Assembly (NCBI GenBank): GCA_024704175.1
Contig: CP085629.1
Span: 8,297,501 to 8,361,500 of the forward strand
Reading direction: 5' to 3'
From: Paenibacillus sp. P25
Lineage (GTDB): Bacteria; Bacillota; Bacilli; Paenibacillales; NBRC-103111
DNA: 64,000 nt
Positions 25,036 to 34,040 of this stretch are shown here, piece after piece (within the stretch, counting starts at the first letter, position 1; each line of letters begins with the position of its first letter). Under the pieces are notes generated by a model. That model was given only the letters and a program-made list of their open reading frames with translations. It was not told the DNA's origin and searched no databases. The translations under genes were made by a program, and so were the position numbers.

Positions 25036-26340
25036 ATGAACAAAGGCTTCAGGAAAGCGGCGGCGGTATCGATGAGCGCCGTCATGCTCGCCGGTCTCGC
25101 GGCAGGCTGTGCGAAGGGCGGCACGGATAATAACGCGGCAGGCGGCGGTACCGGGGGTACAGGCAAGCCGGTTACTTTGAAAATTTTCCAATTCAAGGTT
25201 GAAATCAACGAAGCGCTGAACCGGATGAAGGATGAATATGAGAAAACGCATCCGAACGTGAAGCTCCAGATCGAAACGGTAGGCGGCGGCGCGGACTACG
25301 GCGCGGCTCTAAAGACGAAATTCGCTTCCAACGATCAGCCGGACATCTTCAATAACGGCGGCTACAACGAAATGAATACGTGGCTGGAGCATCTTGAGGA
25401 CTTGTCCGACCAGCCTTGGGTCAAGGATGTGCTTCCGGTAGCGAAGCGACCGATGACCAAGGACGGCAAGCTGTACGGCATGCCGATGAACATCGAGGGC
25501 TACGGCTTCCTCTACAATAAAGACCTGTTTGCCAAGGCCGGCATCACGGAGCTTCCGAAGACGCTGAGCCAGCTCGAGGCTGCAGCGGCCAAGCTGAAGG
25601 CGGCGGGGATTACGCCGTTCTCGAACGGTTATCAGGAATGGTGGATTCTCGGCATCCATAACCTGAACGTCGCGTTCGCCCGTCAGGCCGATCCGGACAA
25701 ATATATCGCCGGCTTGAACGACGGCTCGCAGAAAATCGGCGGACCGGTATTCGACGATTGGTCCAAGCTGCTCGATCTCACGGTCAAATACGGGCGACCG
25801 AATCCTCTGACGACCGATTACAATACGCAGGTAACCGACTTTGCCAGCGGTAAGGCGGCGATGATGCAGCAGGGCAACTGGACCCAGGTGCAGATCGATA
25901 AAATCAACCCGAATCTGAAAATCGGCGTGCTTCCGATGCCGATTAATGAAGATGCGGCTGCGAATGACAAGCTGCTCGTCGGCGTACCGAACAACTGGGT
26001 CATCAATAAGGACTCCAAGCTGAAGCCGGAGGCGAAGGAATTCCTGAACTGGATGGTGACTTCGGATATCGGCAAGCAGTACATGACGAAGGAATTCAAG
26101 TTCATTCCGGCGTTCTCGAATATCACGGCGGATGAGAAAGATCTCGGCATGATCGCGGGAGACATCCAGAAGTACATCAAGGATGGGAAAGTCCTGAGCT
26201 GGAACTGGCCTAAATATCCGGACGGCGCTACCCAGGAGTTCGGAGCGACGATGCAGGCCTACATTGCCGGCAAGAAAACGAAGGACCAGATGTTCTCCGA
26301 CTTCCAAAAATCGTGGGATAACCTGAAAGCGAAGAAATAA
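25036..26340 (+). CDS. Carbohydrate ABC transporter substrate-binding lipoprotein
   Basis: It starts at ATG 25036 after AAGGGAGGTTTC. A lipoprotein signal is present: basic start MNKGFRKAAA, then a hydrophobic stretch ending VMLAGLAAGC, with Cys at residue 23 for lipid attachment, and a Gly-rich tether. The mature part (KPVTLKIFQFKVEINEALNR, LYGMPMNIEGYGFLYNKDLF, GKAAMMQQGNWTQ) is family 1 sugar-binding. At 434 residues it is full length and undamaged. It has a long leader of its own with a cre-like site and the shared TAGACAA motif. It delivers substrate to the two permeases upstream. Confidence 0.93.
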   Translation: MNKGFRKAAAVSMSAVMLAGLAAGCAKGGTDNNAAGGGTGGTGKPVTLKIFQFKVEINEALNRMKDEYEKTHPNVKLQIETVGGGADYGAALKTKFASNDQPDIFNNGGYNEMNTWLEHLEDLSDQPWVKDVLPVAKRPMTKDGKLYGMPMNIEGYGFLYNKDLFAKAGITELPKTLSQLEAAAAKLKAAGITPFSNGYQEWWILGIHNLNVAFARQADPDKYIAGLNDGSQKIGGPVFDDWSKLLDLTVKYGRPNPLTTDYNTQVTDFASGKAAMMQQGNWTQVQIDKINPNLKIGVLPMPINEDAAANDKLLVGVPNNWVINKDSKLKPEAKEFLNWMVTSDIGKQYMTKEFKFIPAFSNITADEKDLGMIAGDIQKYIKDGKVLSWNWPKYPDGATQEFGATMQAYIAGKKTKDQMFSDFQKSWDNLKAKK

Positions 26341-26382
26341 GAGAGGTCGCCCTGCATTATGAGGGCAATCCGCTCCGATTTG

Positions 26383-26411
26383 AAGCCTCAGCCGAGCTGC
26401 TGAGGCTTTTT
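26383..26411 (+). terminator. Intrinsic terminator after the binding-protein gene
   Basis: GCCTCAGC (26385-26392), six-base loop, GCTGAGGC (26399-26406), then TTTTT. It ends the ABC importer operon. Confidence 0.9.
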
Positions 26412-26443
26412 AGCGCTTTCAGCACGGGAGGAACCCTGTTACA

Positions 26444-27781
26444 ATGGGTAAAAATACCGTACAGGGGCAGGTCCGCCCGCAGGAAAGGATGCGCAGCACG
26501 ATGGGTTGGTTGAGATTACGGGAGAGGTGGGAGGCGCGAACCCTTTCGATTCCGGTCGAAAGGCGGTTATCCAAGGAAGCGGGAGCGGCGCTGTTCATTC
26601 ATTTTTGCTTTCAATTCGGGGCCTCGATGTCCGGCGTTTTTCTTACGCTTTATTTATGGCGGTTAACGCACAGCCTCTGGATCAACGGACTGTATAACGC
26701 CGTGAACTATGCTGTAGCGCCGCTGGCTTTTGCACTGGGAGGCTACATCATTAAAAAGAAGGACCGCATGGTCACCTATCGGATCGGCATCGGGCTGATC
26801 GCCTTGTTTTATTTGGCGGTGGTGCTCGCCGGGGAACGCGTGGTCGATTACTACGTGCTGTTTGCGGTATTTAACGGGATCTCGAGCGCCTTTTACTGGG
26901 CGGGGTATTTGACGCTGATGTACGATGTGTCCACCGAGCAGAACCGGATCCGCTTTCTTGCGGTCAATATGATCTTCTTCACCTTGGCCGGACTCATCGG
27001 ACCGGCGCTCGCCGGGCTCATCATCCGCATGAACGACGGGCTGAAGGGCTATACCATCGTCTTCGGTATCGCATTCTTCATGTTCCTGCTAGCCGCCCTG
27101 GGAAGCCTGCGGATTAAAGGGAAGACCTCTCATCATAAAACGTATTATTTGAAGTATGTCGGTATTGTGATGAAGAAAAACCGGGACTGGCTGAAAGCGC
27201 TTTTTGGTTTTACGACGATGGGGCTGTTTCAGGGGATCATGCTCTTTCTGCCGAATATTCTGCTGTTTCAGCTGGTCGGACGAGAGGATCTCGTCGGCTA
27301 TTTGGGGGTGCTTTACGCCAGCCTCAGCATCGTTACGGGCATGTTTATGTCCCGGTTCGGACGCGAGGAGAGAGCGCGAAGCTTCATGATGATGTCAACC
27401 GTCGGCTTTCTGATCGGAACCCTCTTTATTATCTGGAAAATGACGCTCTTTACCGTGATCGCCTTTATGATCCTGTATTCCATCTGCAGTCCGCGCAGGG
27501 CAATACCTTGACCTCCTCCTATTACCGGCTGATCGGGTTCTTTGCCGCTGAAGGGCGAGCCGCGGGTCGAGTCCGTCGTCATGCGTGAAACGTTCCTCAA
27601 CTGGGGGCGAGTCATGTCCATTCTCGGTCTCTTGTGGGTGACCGAGCAGGCGGGCAGCGAATCGCTGCCCTGGGTGCTCGCGGCGGCATCCGCTCTGCAG
27701 TTCGGATTGGTGTGGTCGCTCAAGCGGCCTGAACGGTCCGCCCCCGTAAAGGCGACTCATGGCCGCTCGGAACAGGCATGA
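26444..27781 (+). CDS. MFS transporter, one frame break
   Basis: It starts at ATG 26444 behind GGGAGGAA, though the first 20-30 residues are unusual and later ATGs (26488, 26500) are possible. The body has up to twelve hydrophobic helices (AALFIHFCFQFGASMSGVFL, FALGGYIIKKKDRMVTYRIG, FYWAGYLTLMYDVSTEQNRI). It belongs to the group of YqgE-like single-component transporters with no known substrate. Near 27485 one C is missing (ATC-TGCAG); in the other frame ILQSAQGNTLTSSYYRLIG and a last helix continue to 27781. About 445 residues. It is not obviously linked in function to its neighbours. Confidence 0.8.
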
Positions 27782-27804
27782 TTCGGCGCGGGGCAGACGT
27801 CTGT

Positions 27805-28556
27805 TTATTTTCCGCCCGTTACTCGTATGGTTTCGCCGTTCACAAAGGAGTTGGCGGCCGAGCCAAGAAAGGCAATGAGATTGGCCGCATCCTCAGGAGT
27901 TCCCAAACGTTTGGCCGGATGGGAGGACGCGAACTTCTCCAGCATTTCGGGCGGGAACTCCGCTTGGTTGCGTTCCGTCAGCGTCAGTCCGGGCATTACG
28001 ATATTGGAAAATATGCCTTCGCTCGCATGCTCGACGGCAAGGGCCCTGCTGAATCCGTGAAGGCCCGCTTTTGCCGTCATGTAGGAAGAAGCCCCCGGCA
28101 TACCGTCCTCGGCCATCTCTGACGAGACATGTACGATTCTCCCCATGGCCCCCCTTTCATGAACGGCAAGCACTGTTTTTGTTACAAGGTATGCGGCTTT
28201 AAGATTATAGTCGATCATCCGAAACCAAGCCTCCGGGTCACCTTCCTCTATACGAACGGGATGCCGATTCCCGGCAACCGCATTATTGACAAGAACCGAA
28301 ATCAAGCCATATTTCCGGCCTATTCCCGATATGACCTCATGGATGGAGGACATTCGAGTGAAATCCACTTGCACGGCTTCGCCTGTTCCGCCGCGTTCCG
28401 CTATTTCCGTTAAGACCGATGAGGAGGCGGAGGAATCATTGGCATAGGTGAATATGACTTTTGCCCCTTCGTCTGCATACCTAAGGGCGACTGCCCTGCC
28501 GATTCCCTTTGACCCCCCGTTACCAGCACAACTTTTCCGGACAATCCGAGATCCAT
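27805..28556 (-). CDS. Short-chain dehydrogenase/reductase, one frame break
   Basis: The ATG (complement of 28554-28556) follows AAGGAGGAAAAGAG. The cofactor motif VVLVTGG-SKGIGRAVALRY is split at a G6 run near 28515 where one G is missing; the joined protein has about 251 residues. It contains NNAVAG and the catalytic set Ser (HVSSEMAE), Tyr (SYMTAKAG, with the Lys four residues on), and ends FVNGETIRVTGGK. It is an NAD(P)H-dependent oxidoreductase with FabG-like fold; the substrate is not predictable. A TetR regulator gene lies upstream, and an LmrA/QdoR-type operator (28580-28597) is 24 bases before its start. Confidence 0.87.
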
Positions 28557-28579
28557 CTCTTTTCCTCCTTCAGAATAAG

Positions 28580-28597
28580 TAGACCAGTCAATATAAT
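28580..28597 (-). promoter_or_regulatory. LmrA/QdoR-type operator before the SDR gene
   Basis: On the minus strand ATTATATTGACTGGTCTA. This fits the Bacillus LmrA/QdoR box (AWTATA-tagaN-YGgTCTA) at all strongly conserved positions. The same pattern occurs upstream of the TetR gene at 29247-29264. Confidence 0.6.
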
Positions 28598-28648
28598 TAG
28601 AATGAAAAGGAAACCCGACAACCTGCGCCGCCGGCTTTGATGCTAGCC

Positions 28649-29227
28649 TTATCTCCGTGCCTGAGCAATCAGCGCCTTTAACTCTTCCGCAATGAATAAT
28701 AAGGGATCCGGGCTGCGATGGGTACGGCAAAGGACGATGGCCCCTTCGATGGAGGCGGTTATGATCATGGCAATCCGAGCCGCTCTCTCGGTCGCGATCC
28801 CGTGCTCGATGAGCATATCGGCATAGGCATCCTGCCAGGCATTATATATCTCCGCGCAAACCGTCCGGAGCCGGTCGCTTGTATGAGCGGTCTCAAGGGC
28901 AACGGATGCGATAGAACCCGCTTTGACACAGTCGGTATCCGCGAACTTCCGGGCAATGTATGTAATCATAGCGTGTACGGCACCGGCCGGATCGCTGGTG
29001 TCGGCAAGCGCCTTTCGAATTTGGTCGGTTACCGCCAGACCATGAGCGACCACCGATTCGGCGACCAGCTCCTCTTTTCCATTGGGAAAATAATAGTATA
29101 ACGACCCTTTGGGTGCACCTCCTTCCTTTATGATTTGATTCAGGCCGGTAGCGTGATAACCTTGAAGCTCAATCAGGTTGGAAGTGGCTTGGATCAGCCG
29201 CTCGCGGGCCGATAACGATCGTTCCAT
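28649..29227 (-). CDS. TetR-family repressor, LmrA/QdoR-like
   Basis: This protein of 192 residues has its helix-turn-helix at residues 5-55 (RERLIQATSNLIELQGYHAT, GLNQIIKEGGAPKGSLYYYF). The QGYHATGLNQI and APKGSLYYYFP blocks are characteristic of the LmrA/YxaF branch, whose Bacillus members repress drug-efflux and quercetin dioxygenase genes and are released by flavonoids. The C-terminal LmrA domain includes KAGSIASVALETA. Two LmrA-type operators in the locus, one 20 bases before its own start and one before the SDR gene, predict that it represses itself and the SDR, and perhaps the divergent flavoprotein. Confidence 0.88.
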   Translation of the reverse strand: MERSLSARERLIQATSNLIELQGYHATGLNQIIKEGGAPKGSLYYYFPNGKEELVAESVVAHGLAVTDQIRKALADTSDPAGAVHAMITYIARKFADTDCVKAGSIASVALETAHTSDRLRTVCAEIYNAWQDAYADMLIEHGIATERAARIAMIITASIEGAIVLCRTHRSPDPLLFIAEELKALIAQARR

Positions 29228-29246
29228 TGGACAGGTTCCTTTCCGG

Positions 29247-29264
29247 ATTATAACGATTGGTCTA
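29247..29264 (+). promoter_or_regulatory. LmrA/QdoR-type operator before the TetR gene
   Basis: ATTATAACGATTGGTCTA matches AWTATA-tagaN-YGgTCTA at the conserved positions. It lies in the divergent region between the TetR gene and the flavoprotein gene and could control both. Confidence 0.6.
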
Positions 29265-29408
29265 TATAAAACATACCGTTATCCCAACTCCATGTCAATC
29301 ATTAAAAGCCAAGGCGCCCCGCCATCCTCCTGATCTTTATTCGTTTGCATGTGAAGCAGGGAGAAGTGGGAAACTAGGAGGAAATGTGATGCGGAAGGAG
29401 CAGGCAAG

Positions 29409-30368
29409 ATGTACGATTGCTTGATTGTAGGCGGGGGATTGCCGGACTTCAGGCGACCATTCAATTGGGACGATACCGGCATAAGGTAGCGGTGGTGGAC
29501 AAAGGAACGGGGCGGTCCACCCTATGCCGAGCTTATCATAATGTGCTGGGCTGGCCCGACGGGGTGTCGGGCATGGAGCTTCGGCGCCTCGGACGGATGC
29601 AGGCGGAAAGAACGGGCGTATCCTTCGTGCAGGATGAAGTGGTATCGGCGGTCGCCACGGGGGCCGATTTCGAAATCGCCTGCGCTTCCGGGGGCGCTCT
29701 CCGGGGAAGCACGCTGCTCGTGGCTACCGGGATCATGGATCGGTTTCCGCCGGCCGCCGGGGCTGGAACCCTGTCTGGGCCTGTCCGTTTACGTGTGCCC
29801 CGACTGCGACGGGTACGAAGTAACCGGGCGGCGTACCGTCGTCATGGGCTCGGGGCCGGCCGGTGCGGGCATGGCGCTTACCCTGCGGTACTGGACGGAC
29901 CGGATCGTCTATATCAATCATGAGCAGGCTGTCGTAGGCGGCGCGTCGCTGGAAAAGCTGCAGGAAGGCGGAATCGAATACCTCGAAGCGGAAATCGCGG
30001 AGGTACTGACGCGGAAAGACGACGGGCCGGGAGCTTTCGCCGGGATCAGGCTGAAGGACGGGACCGAGGTGGAAGGCGAGCGGGGGTTCCTCGCTTTCGG
30101 CGGGAATGCCGTTCATTCGGAGTGGACGAAGGCGCTGGGGGTCGAGCGGCTGGAAAACCGCCATATCGTCACCGACCCGAGAACCAAGATGACGAGTGTG
30201 CCGGGCGTATGGGCCGCTGGGGATATCGGCGTTCATTCGGAACAGGTGACGATTGCCATGGGGGAAGGCTCGCAGGTCGCTATTTGGATTCATAAGGAGC
30301 CGCTTAGGCGGAAAAAGATAGCCGACCGCAAAGAGGGCTGTCTGATCGGCGCTCAGAATACGCATTAA
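29409..30368 (+). CDS. Thioredoxin-reductase-like flavoprotein (CPDC), two frame breaks
   Basis: ATG 29409 follows AAGGAGCAGGCAAG. The FAD-binding start MYDCLIVGGGIAGLQATIQL is recovered only if one G is added to the run at 29431-29436. A second break near 29757 separates VATGIMDRFP from YVCPDCDGYEVTGRRTVVMG. The latter holds the redox-active Cys pair C-P-D-C and the second dinucleotide motif GSGPAGAG. The C-terminal VPGVWAAGDI is the final FAD contact. About 320 residues. It should reduce a thioredoxin-like partner or another small disulfide with NAD(P)H. It is divergent from the LmrA-like repressor and ends at a shared terminator. Confidence 0.85.
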
Positions 30369-30385
30369 ATGCAGGAAAAGAAGAA

Positions 30386-30427
30386 GGACGGTCCTCTCAT
30401 TGCTTTGGCGGGAGGCCGTCCTTTTTT
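30386..30427. terminator. Bidirectional terminator between convergent genes
   Basis: GGACGGTCCTC (30386-30396) pairs with GAGGCCGTCC (30412-30421), with one bulge, followed by TTTTTT; an A-rich run precedes it for the other direction. Confidence 0.85.
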
Positions 30428-30447
30428 GCATGATGGTTTACGCGGCT

Positions 30448-31205
30448 TTATGGGCGTTCCAAACGTTTGGCCCATTCCTCAAGCGACTCTTCGCCGTTGA
30501 CAAAAATCCTCTTGAGCTTGTAAGGATCCTGCTTGGCGTCGGCCCAGCCCTGATGGATCGTGAAGGCATACCGGAAGCCGTGCGCTTTCAGGATTTTCAG
30601 GGTGGTCCGGTTGTATTCCCCGTAAGGGTAGCAGAAAATGTCGGCCGTCGTGCCAAGATGATCCTCGATCTGCTTCCTGGCTTCTGCGATCTGCCACTCC
30701 TGCTCTTCCCTGCTGAGCTTCGGCAGGTGGGGGTGCGTCATGCCGTGGGGCTGGATGTCCCAGCCGGCCTCATGCATTTCGCGGATCTGATCCCAGTTCA
30801 GATAATATCCGTCGTCGGTCATGCCGGGCGAGACGAACAGCGTGGCATGGAAGCCGAGCTGTTTGAGCAGCGGCGCGCATGCTCGTAATTATCCGCATAC
30901 CCGTCGTCGAACGTCAGCAGCACCGGTTTGTCCGGAGCCTGCATGCGGCCTTCCAGAATATCGGTAAACTGCTGCAAGGTGAGGGTCGTGTAGCTCTGCT
31001 CGGCCAAGTAATTCATCTGCTCGGTGAACTTCTCCGGCGTAATGGTGGCGCGGTTGCCCGGGTCGACCGTAATGCTGTGATAATTCAGAACGGGGATGGC
31101 GGGGATGTCCGTCCTGGCATTCGCTACCGCCGGAGGGATGAGCAGGGCAACGAATCCGATGAGAGCAAACAGGCGCAGCATCAGGACGCAGGCCGATCGG
31201 ATCAT
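30448..31205 (-). CDS. Exported polysaccharide deacetylase (NodB domain), one frame break
   Basis: The signal peptide is MIRSACVLMLRLFALIGFVA with cleavage after VANA-R. The NodB fold then starts IPVLNYHSITVD. The metal/catalytic motif is VLLTFDDGYADNYEHA (the first two Asp, one catalytic and one metal ligand). The second part has IQPHGMTHPHL with the H-x3-H metal pair, and FCYPYGEYN. The frame breaks near 30880 between these, within RPLLKQLGFHATLF. About 252 residues. It removes acetyl groups from an extracellular N- or O-acetylated glycan such as peptidoglycan or an exopolysaccharide. It is monocistronic, converging on the flavoprotein gene. Confidence 0.87.
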
Positions 31206-31279
31206 AAGAGTCAGCTCCTTTGCAGGAAAGCTATTACTCTATTATTATCCGGGCGGGCCCGCCGTTATGCACGTTTTTG

Positions 31280-32022
31280 TTAAACCGGCTTGGATAGGGG
31301 CGATTCGGCCAAAGCGGTAACGACATGGGCGAATTGGCGAAGCGCTTCTTCCCCGGCGGGAGTGAGCTCGTACACACCACGCTCCACCCGCTTGAACCAG
31401 AAGTACACGTTCCTCTGCAGCATACCGGCCGCCCGTGAGTTGCCTGTCAGCTCCCGGAGGCGTTTCGGGCTTAAAGGGCCATGCACCTGAAGCCGCCAGG
31501 CGAGGTGCAGCGATTTCTCGCGGTAGGACGTAACGAGCTTCCGTTTGCTGTTGCCGCCCGTGTTGTAATCGGCGCGCCGCTCCTGAAACTCGGTAACGAG
31601 CCGCGTGGCCGCCCGTTTGTTATGGCGCGGAGCCGAGTAGAGCGGATGCTCGTCGGAAGGCGGATGGCACTCGAGCTGTACCCGGGGCCTGCGCGTTTTA
31701 TAGAATTGGACCGTGAGCATCCCGATCCCGAGCATCCCGCACAGCTTGCGGAGCTCGGGCCAGCTGGCGCCGTGCGGGGCCCGGCCTTTGGCCGGCGGCT
31801 CGAAGGCGACGTAGACGCCTGCGGGTCATCCGCTGACCGGTCGATGGCTTGGAGCAGGAGCGGGATCGAGAAGCTCTTCTTCAGCTCGACGATGACCGGC
31901 GGCTCCTCTCCCCGGATCGCCACCAGGTCGCAGTGGTTCACTTCGCCGCGGACGCTGTAGCCGAGTTCTTCCAGATAAGCTTTGACCGGTGCGTAAAGCT
32001 CCGTTTCGTGTTTGATGGCCAT
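31280..32022 (-). CDS. DUF2161-type PD-(D/E)xK nuclease-like protein, one frame break
   Basis: MAIKHETELYAPVKAYLEEL leads into NHCDLVAIRGEEPPVIVELK, an arrangement D-x(10-13)-E-x-K typical of PD-(D/E)xK nucleases. Near 31810 the frame changes, and the rest (FKRVERGVYELTPAGEEALR as a C-terminal winged-helix-like end) continues to 31280. About 247 residues. The family is conserved but uncharacterised; a role in DNA or RNA cleavage or repair is suggested by the fold only. The 5' gap to the next gene, araM, is 120 bases and divergent. Confidence 0.72.
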
Positions 32023-32144
32023 GTCTGACGGACACTCCTTTGCTGCATTAAAATGATCCGCACTGTGACAAATCGAATGTTATTATATCACAAGTTTTGG
32101 TAGAATAGATTTTAGTTCTAGGAAGGTGAGAGGAGAACGAGGAA

Positions 32145-33487
32145 ATGACCACGCTTATGGAACAAGCCGGCCGTATCGAGCCTTGGCTCGGCCGGAGCTT
32201 TGAGTGTGTTTGCGGGCAGACGCACAGCGTTTCGCTGCGCAAGGTGGTAATGGAGCGCGGGGCGCTGGCCGCGCTCCCGGCATATGCGCAGGAGCGGGGG
32301 CTGCACGAGCTCCTGCTGGTCTGCGACCGGCGGACCGCGGAGCTTGCCGGCCGGGAGCTTCAGGAGCTGTGCGCGAAGGCGCAGCTCCGGGCGAAGCTGT
32401 GCGTGCTCACGGACGATGAGCACGGGGAACTGGCCGCCGACGAGCGGGCCATCGTGCAGCTGCTGCTGCACGTGTCCGAGTCGGCGCAGGCGCTTGTGGC
32501 CGTGGGCTCAGGCACGCTCCACGACATCGTGCGCTTCGCGGCCTACAAGACCGGCCGCGTCTTTCTCAGCGTGCCGACGGCACCGTCGGTCGACGGCTTC
32601 GCCTCGGTCGGGGCGCCGCTGATCATCGGCGGCTTCAAACAAACCGTTCCGGCCTGCGCGCCGGAAGCGATCTTCGCCGATCCCCAGTCGCTGGCGTCGG
32701 CCCCCGCCCCATGATCGCCGCGGGCTTCGGCGACATGCTGGGCAAATACACGTCGCTCGCGGATTGGGAGCTTGGCCGCCTGCTGCTGGATGAGCCGGTC
32801 TGCGAGCTCGCCGCGGAGATGACGCGCCAAGGGCTCGCGCTTTGCGTCGACAACGCGGAAGCGGTTGCCGCAGGCGCCGAGGAAGGCATCCGCCGGCTGA
32901 CCGAAGGGCTGATCCTGTCCGGCATCTCAATGCTGATGGTAGGCCATTCGCGTCCGGCCTCCGGCGGGGAACATCATCTCTCCCATTACTGGGAGATGAA
33001 ATTCCTTCAGCAGGGCCGCAAGGCGCTCCTGCACGGGGCCAAGGTCGGCGCGGCCACGGTGCTGATGGGCGGCCTGTACGCCCGCGCCGCAGCGCTGAGC
33101 GAGGCGGAGGTGCGCGAGGCGGTGCAGCGGCGGCTCGGCGATCCGGCCAGCTTCGAGACGGCCGGCACGGAGGCGGCGATCCGCGAAGCGTACGGGCCGA
33201 TCGCGGCTTCGGTGCTCGCCGAGAATGCGGCCGAGCTGGATCCGGCGCAGCGGAGCGCGCAGCTGCGGCAGATCGGCGAGCGGCTGAGCACGCGCTGGGC
33301 CGACGTGCAGGCGGTTTGCCGCAGCGTACCGGCGCAGGAGCAGCTGGCGGCGTGGCTCGGGCAGGCCGGAGGCAGCACCTTGCCGGAAGAGCTCGGCATC
33401 GAGCCGGCGCTCGTGGCGGACAGTCTCCGCAACGCGAAGTATGTGCGCAGCCGCTATACGATCATGCGGCTGCATGAGTGGTTTTAA
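32145..33487 (+). CDS. araM: Glycerol-1-phosphate dehydrogenase (AraM/EgsA), one frame break
   Basis: The start is ATG 32145, with AGGTGAGAGGAG upstream. LVAVGSGTLHDIVRFAAYKT and PTAPSVDGFASVGAPLI are signatures of the G1P dehydrogenase group. Metal ligands are visible as Asp in GFGDMLGKYTS and His in GEHHLSHYWEM and LLHGAKVGAATV. The two halves join near 32705 (SLASAP, then MIAAGFGDML), where a short indel in a C-rich run splits them. About 447 residues. It reduces dihydroxyacetone phosphate to sn-glycerol-1-phosphate with NAD(P)H, using Ni or Zn. In bacilli G1P is used with heptaprenyl-diphosphate by PcrB to make heptaprenylglyceryl phosphate, an archaeal-type lipid. pcrB is not in the window. 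Confidence 0.88.
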
Positions 33488-33510
33488 CAAGCTTATAGAA
33501 CGAAGAGGGG

Positions 33511-33537
33511 ACAGACGGGAGCGTCTGTTCTTTTTTT
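33511..33537 (+). terminator. Intrinsic terminator after araM
   Basis: ACAGACG (33511-33517), loop GGAG, CGTCTGT (33522-33528), then TCTTTTTTT. Strong stem with a T-run. Confidence 0.92.
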
Positions 33538-33950
33538 GTCGCCATCTTTTTTGTGAGAAAATTTCGGGCAACTTCCCCCGTTCCTGCATAGTTATTTAAT
33601 ACACTTCAAAATCAAAAAGCTGATGTGAGAGAAGTTGACGTAAGGCGCTCGATCCATAGCCTATGGCAAGCAACCGAGGTCCGGCATCCCCTCCGAAGCA
33701 GAAGCCGTTCACGATTCATGCAGCGGGTTGGATTTTGCCGAAGCTTAAGCGAATCAGGAGGCGAGGTTGCCGCCTGCGGCGTTCATCGCCCTTCGGCCTG
33801 CGGCAAGGAGGGTTTCGCCGACCCGCCCTTTCCGGCAGAGAAAGCGGTACATACCGTGTACCCCGGCCTGCACCGGACGGAGTCATGTTACATGCGGGCC
33901 GCCTGGAGCCGCTTCCCGTCATTCGGTTTGCTGCGCACAACCTGAAACCG

Positions 33951-34024
33951 ATCCTTACGAAGCCGGTTTTGCTTCGCAAAACCAAAAGCCTATCCTTACG
34001 AAGTAGGTTTTGCTTCGCGAAACC
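33951..34024 (+). repeat. Two 33-base hairpin repeats in the prkA leader
   Basis: ATCCTTACGAAG-(CC/TA)-GGTTTTGCTTCGC-(A/G)-AAACC occurs at 33951-33983 and again at 33992-34024, a 41-base period. Each contains GGTTTTGC-TTC-GC(A/G)AAACC, an 8-bp hairpin with a 3-base loop. The second ends 2 bases before the prkA ribosome binding site (GAGGAGG, 34027-34033), so it may affect translation. The remaining gene-free DNA from 33538 to 33950 is GC-rich and holds no supported gene, only an in-frame extension of prkA that lacks protein character. Confidence 0.7.
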
Positions 34025-34040
34025 CCGAGGAGGTAAGACC

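Noticed and set aside
25309..26307. 332-residue open frame antisense to the binding-protein gene
   Set aside because: Shadow of an intact, motif-rich gene.
33663..34040. N-terminal extension of prkA in the same frame
   Set aside because: The product would be 757 residues with a low-complexity Arg/Pro front and would translate through the two hairpin repeats; ATG 34041 with GAGGAGG gives the exact family length.
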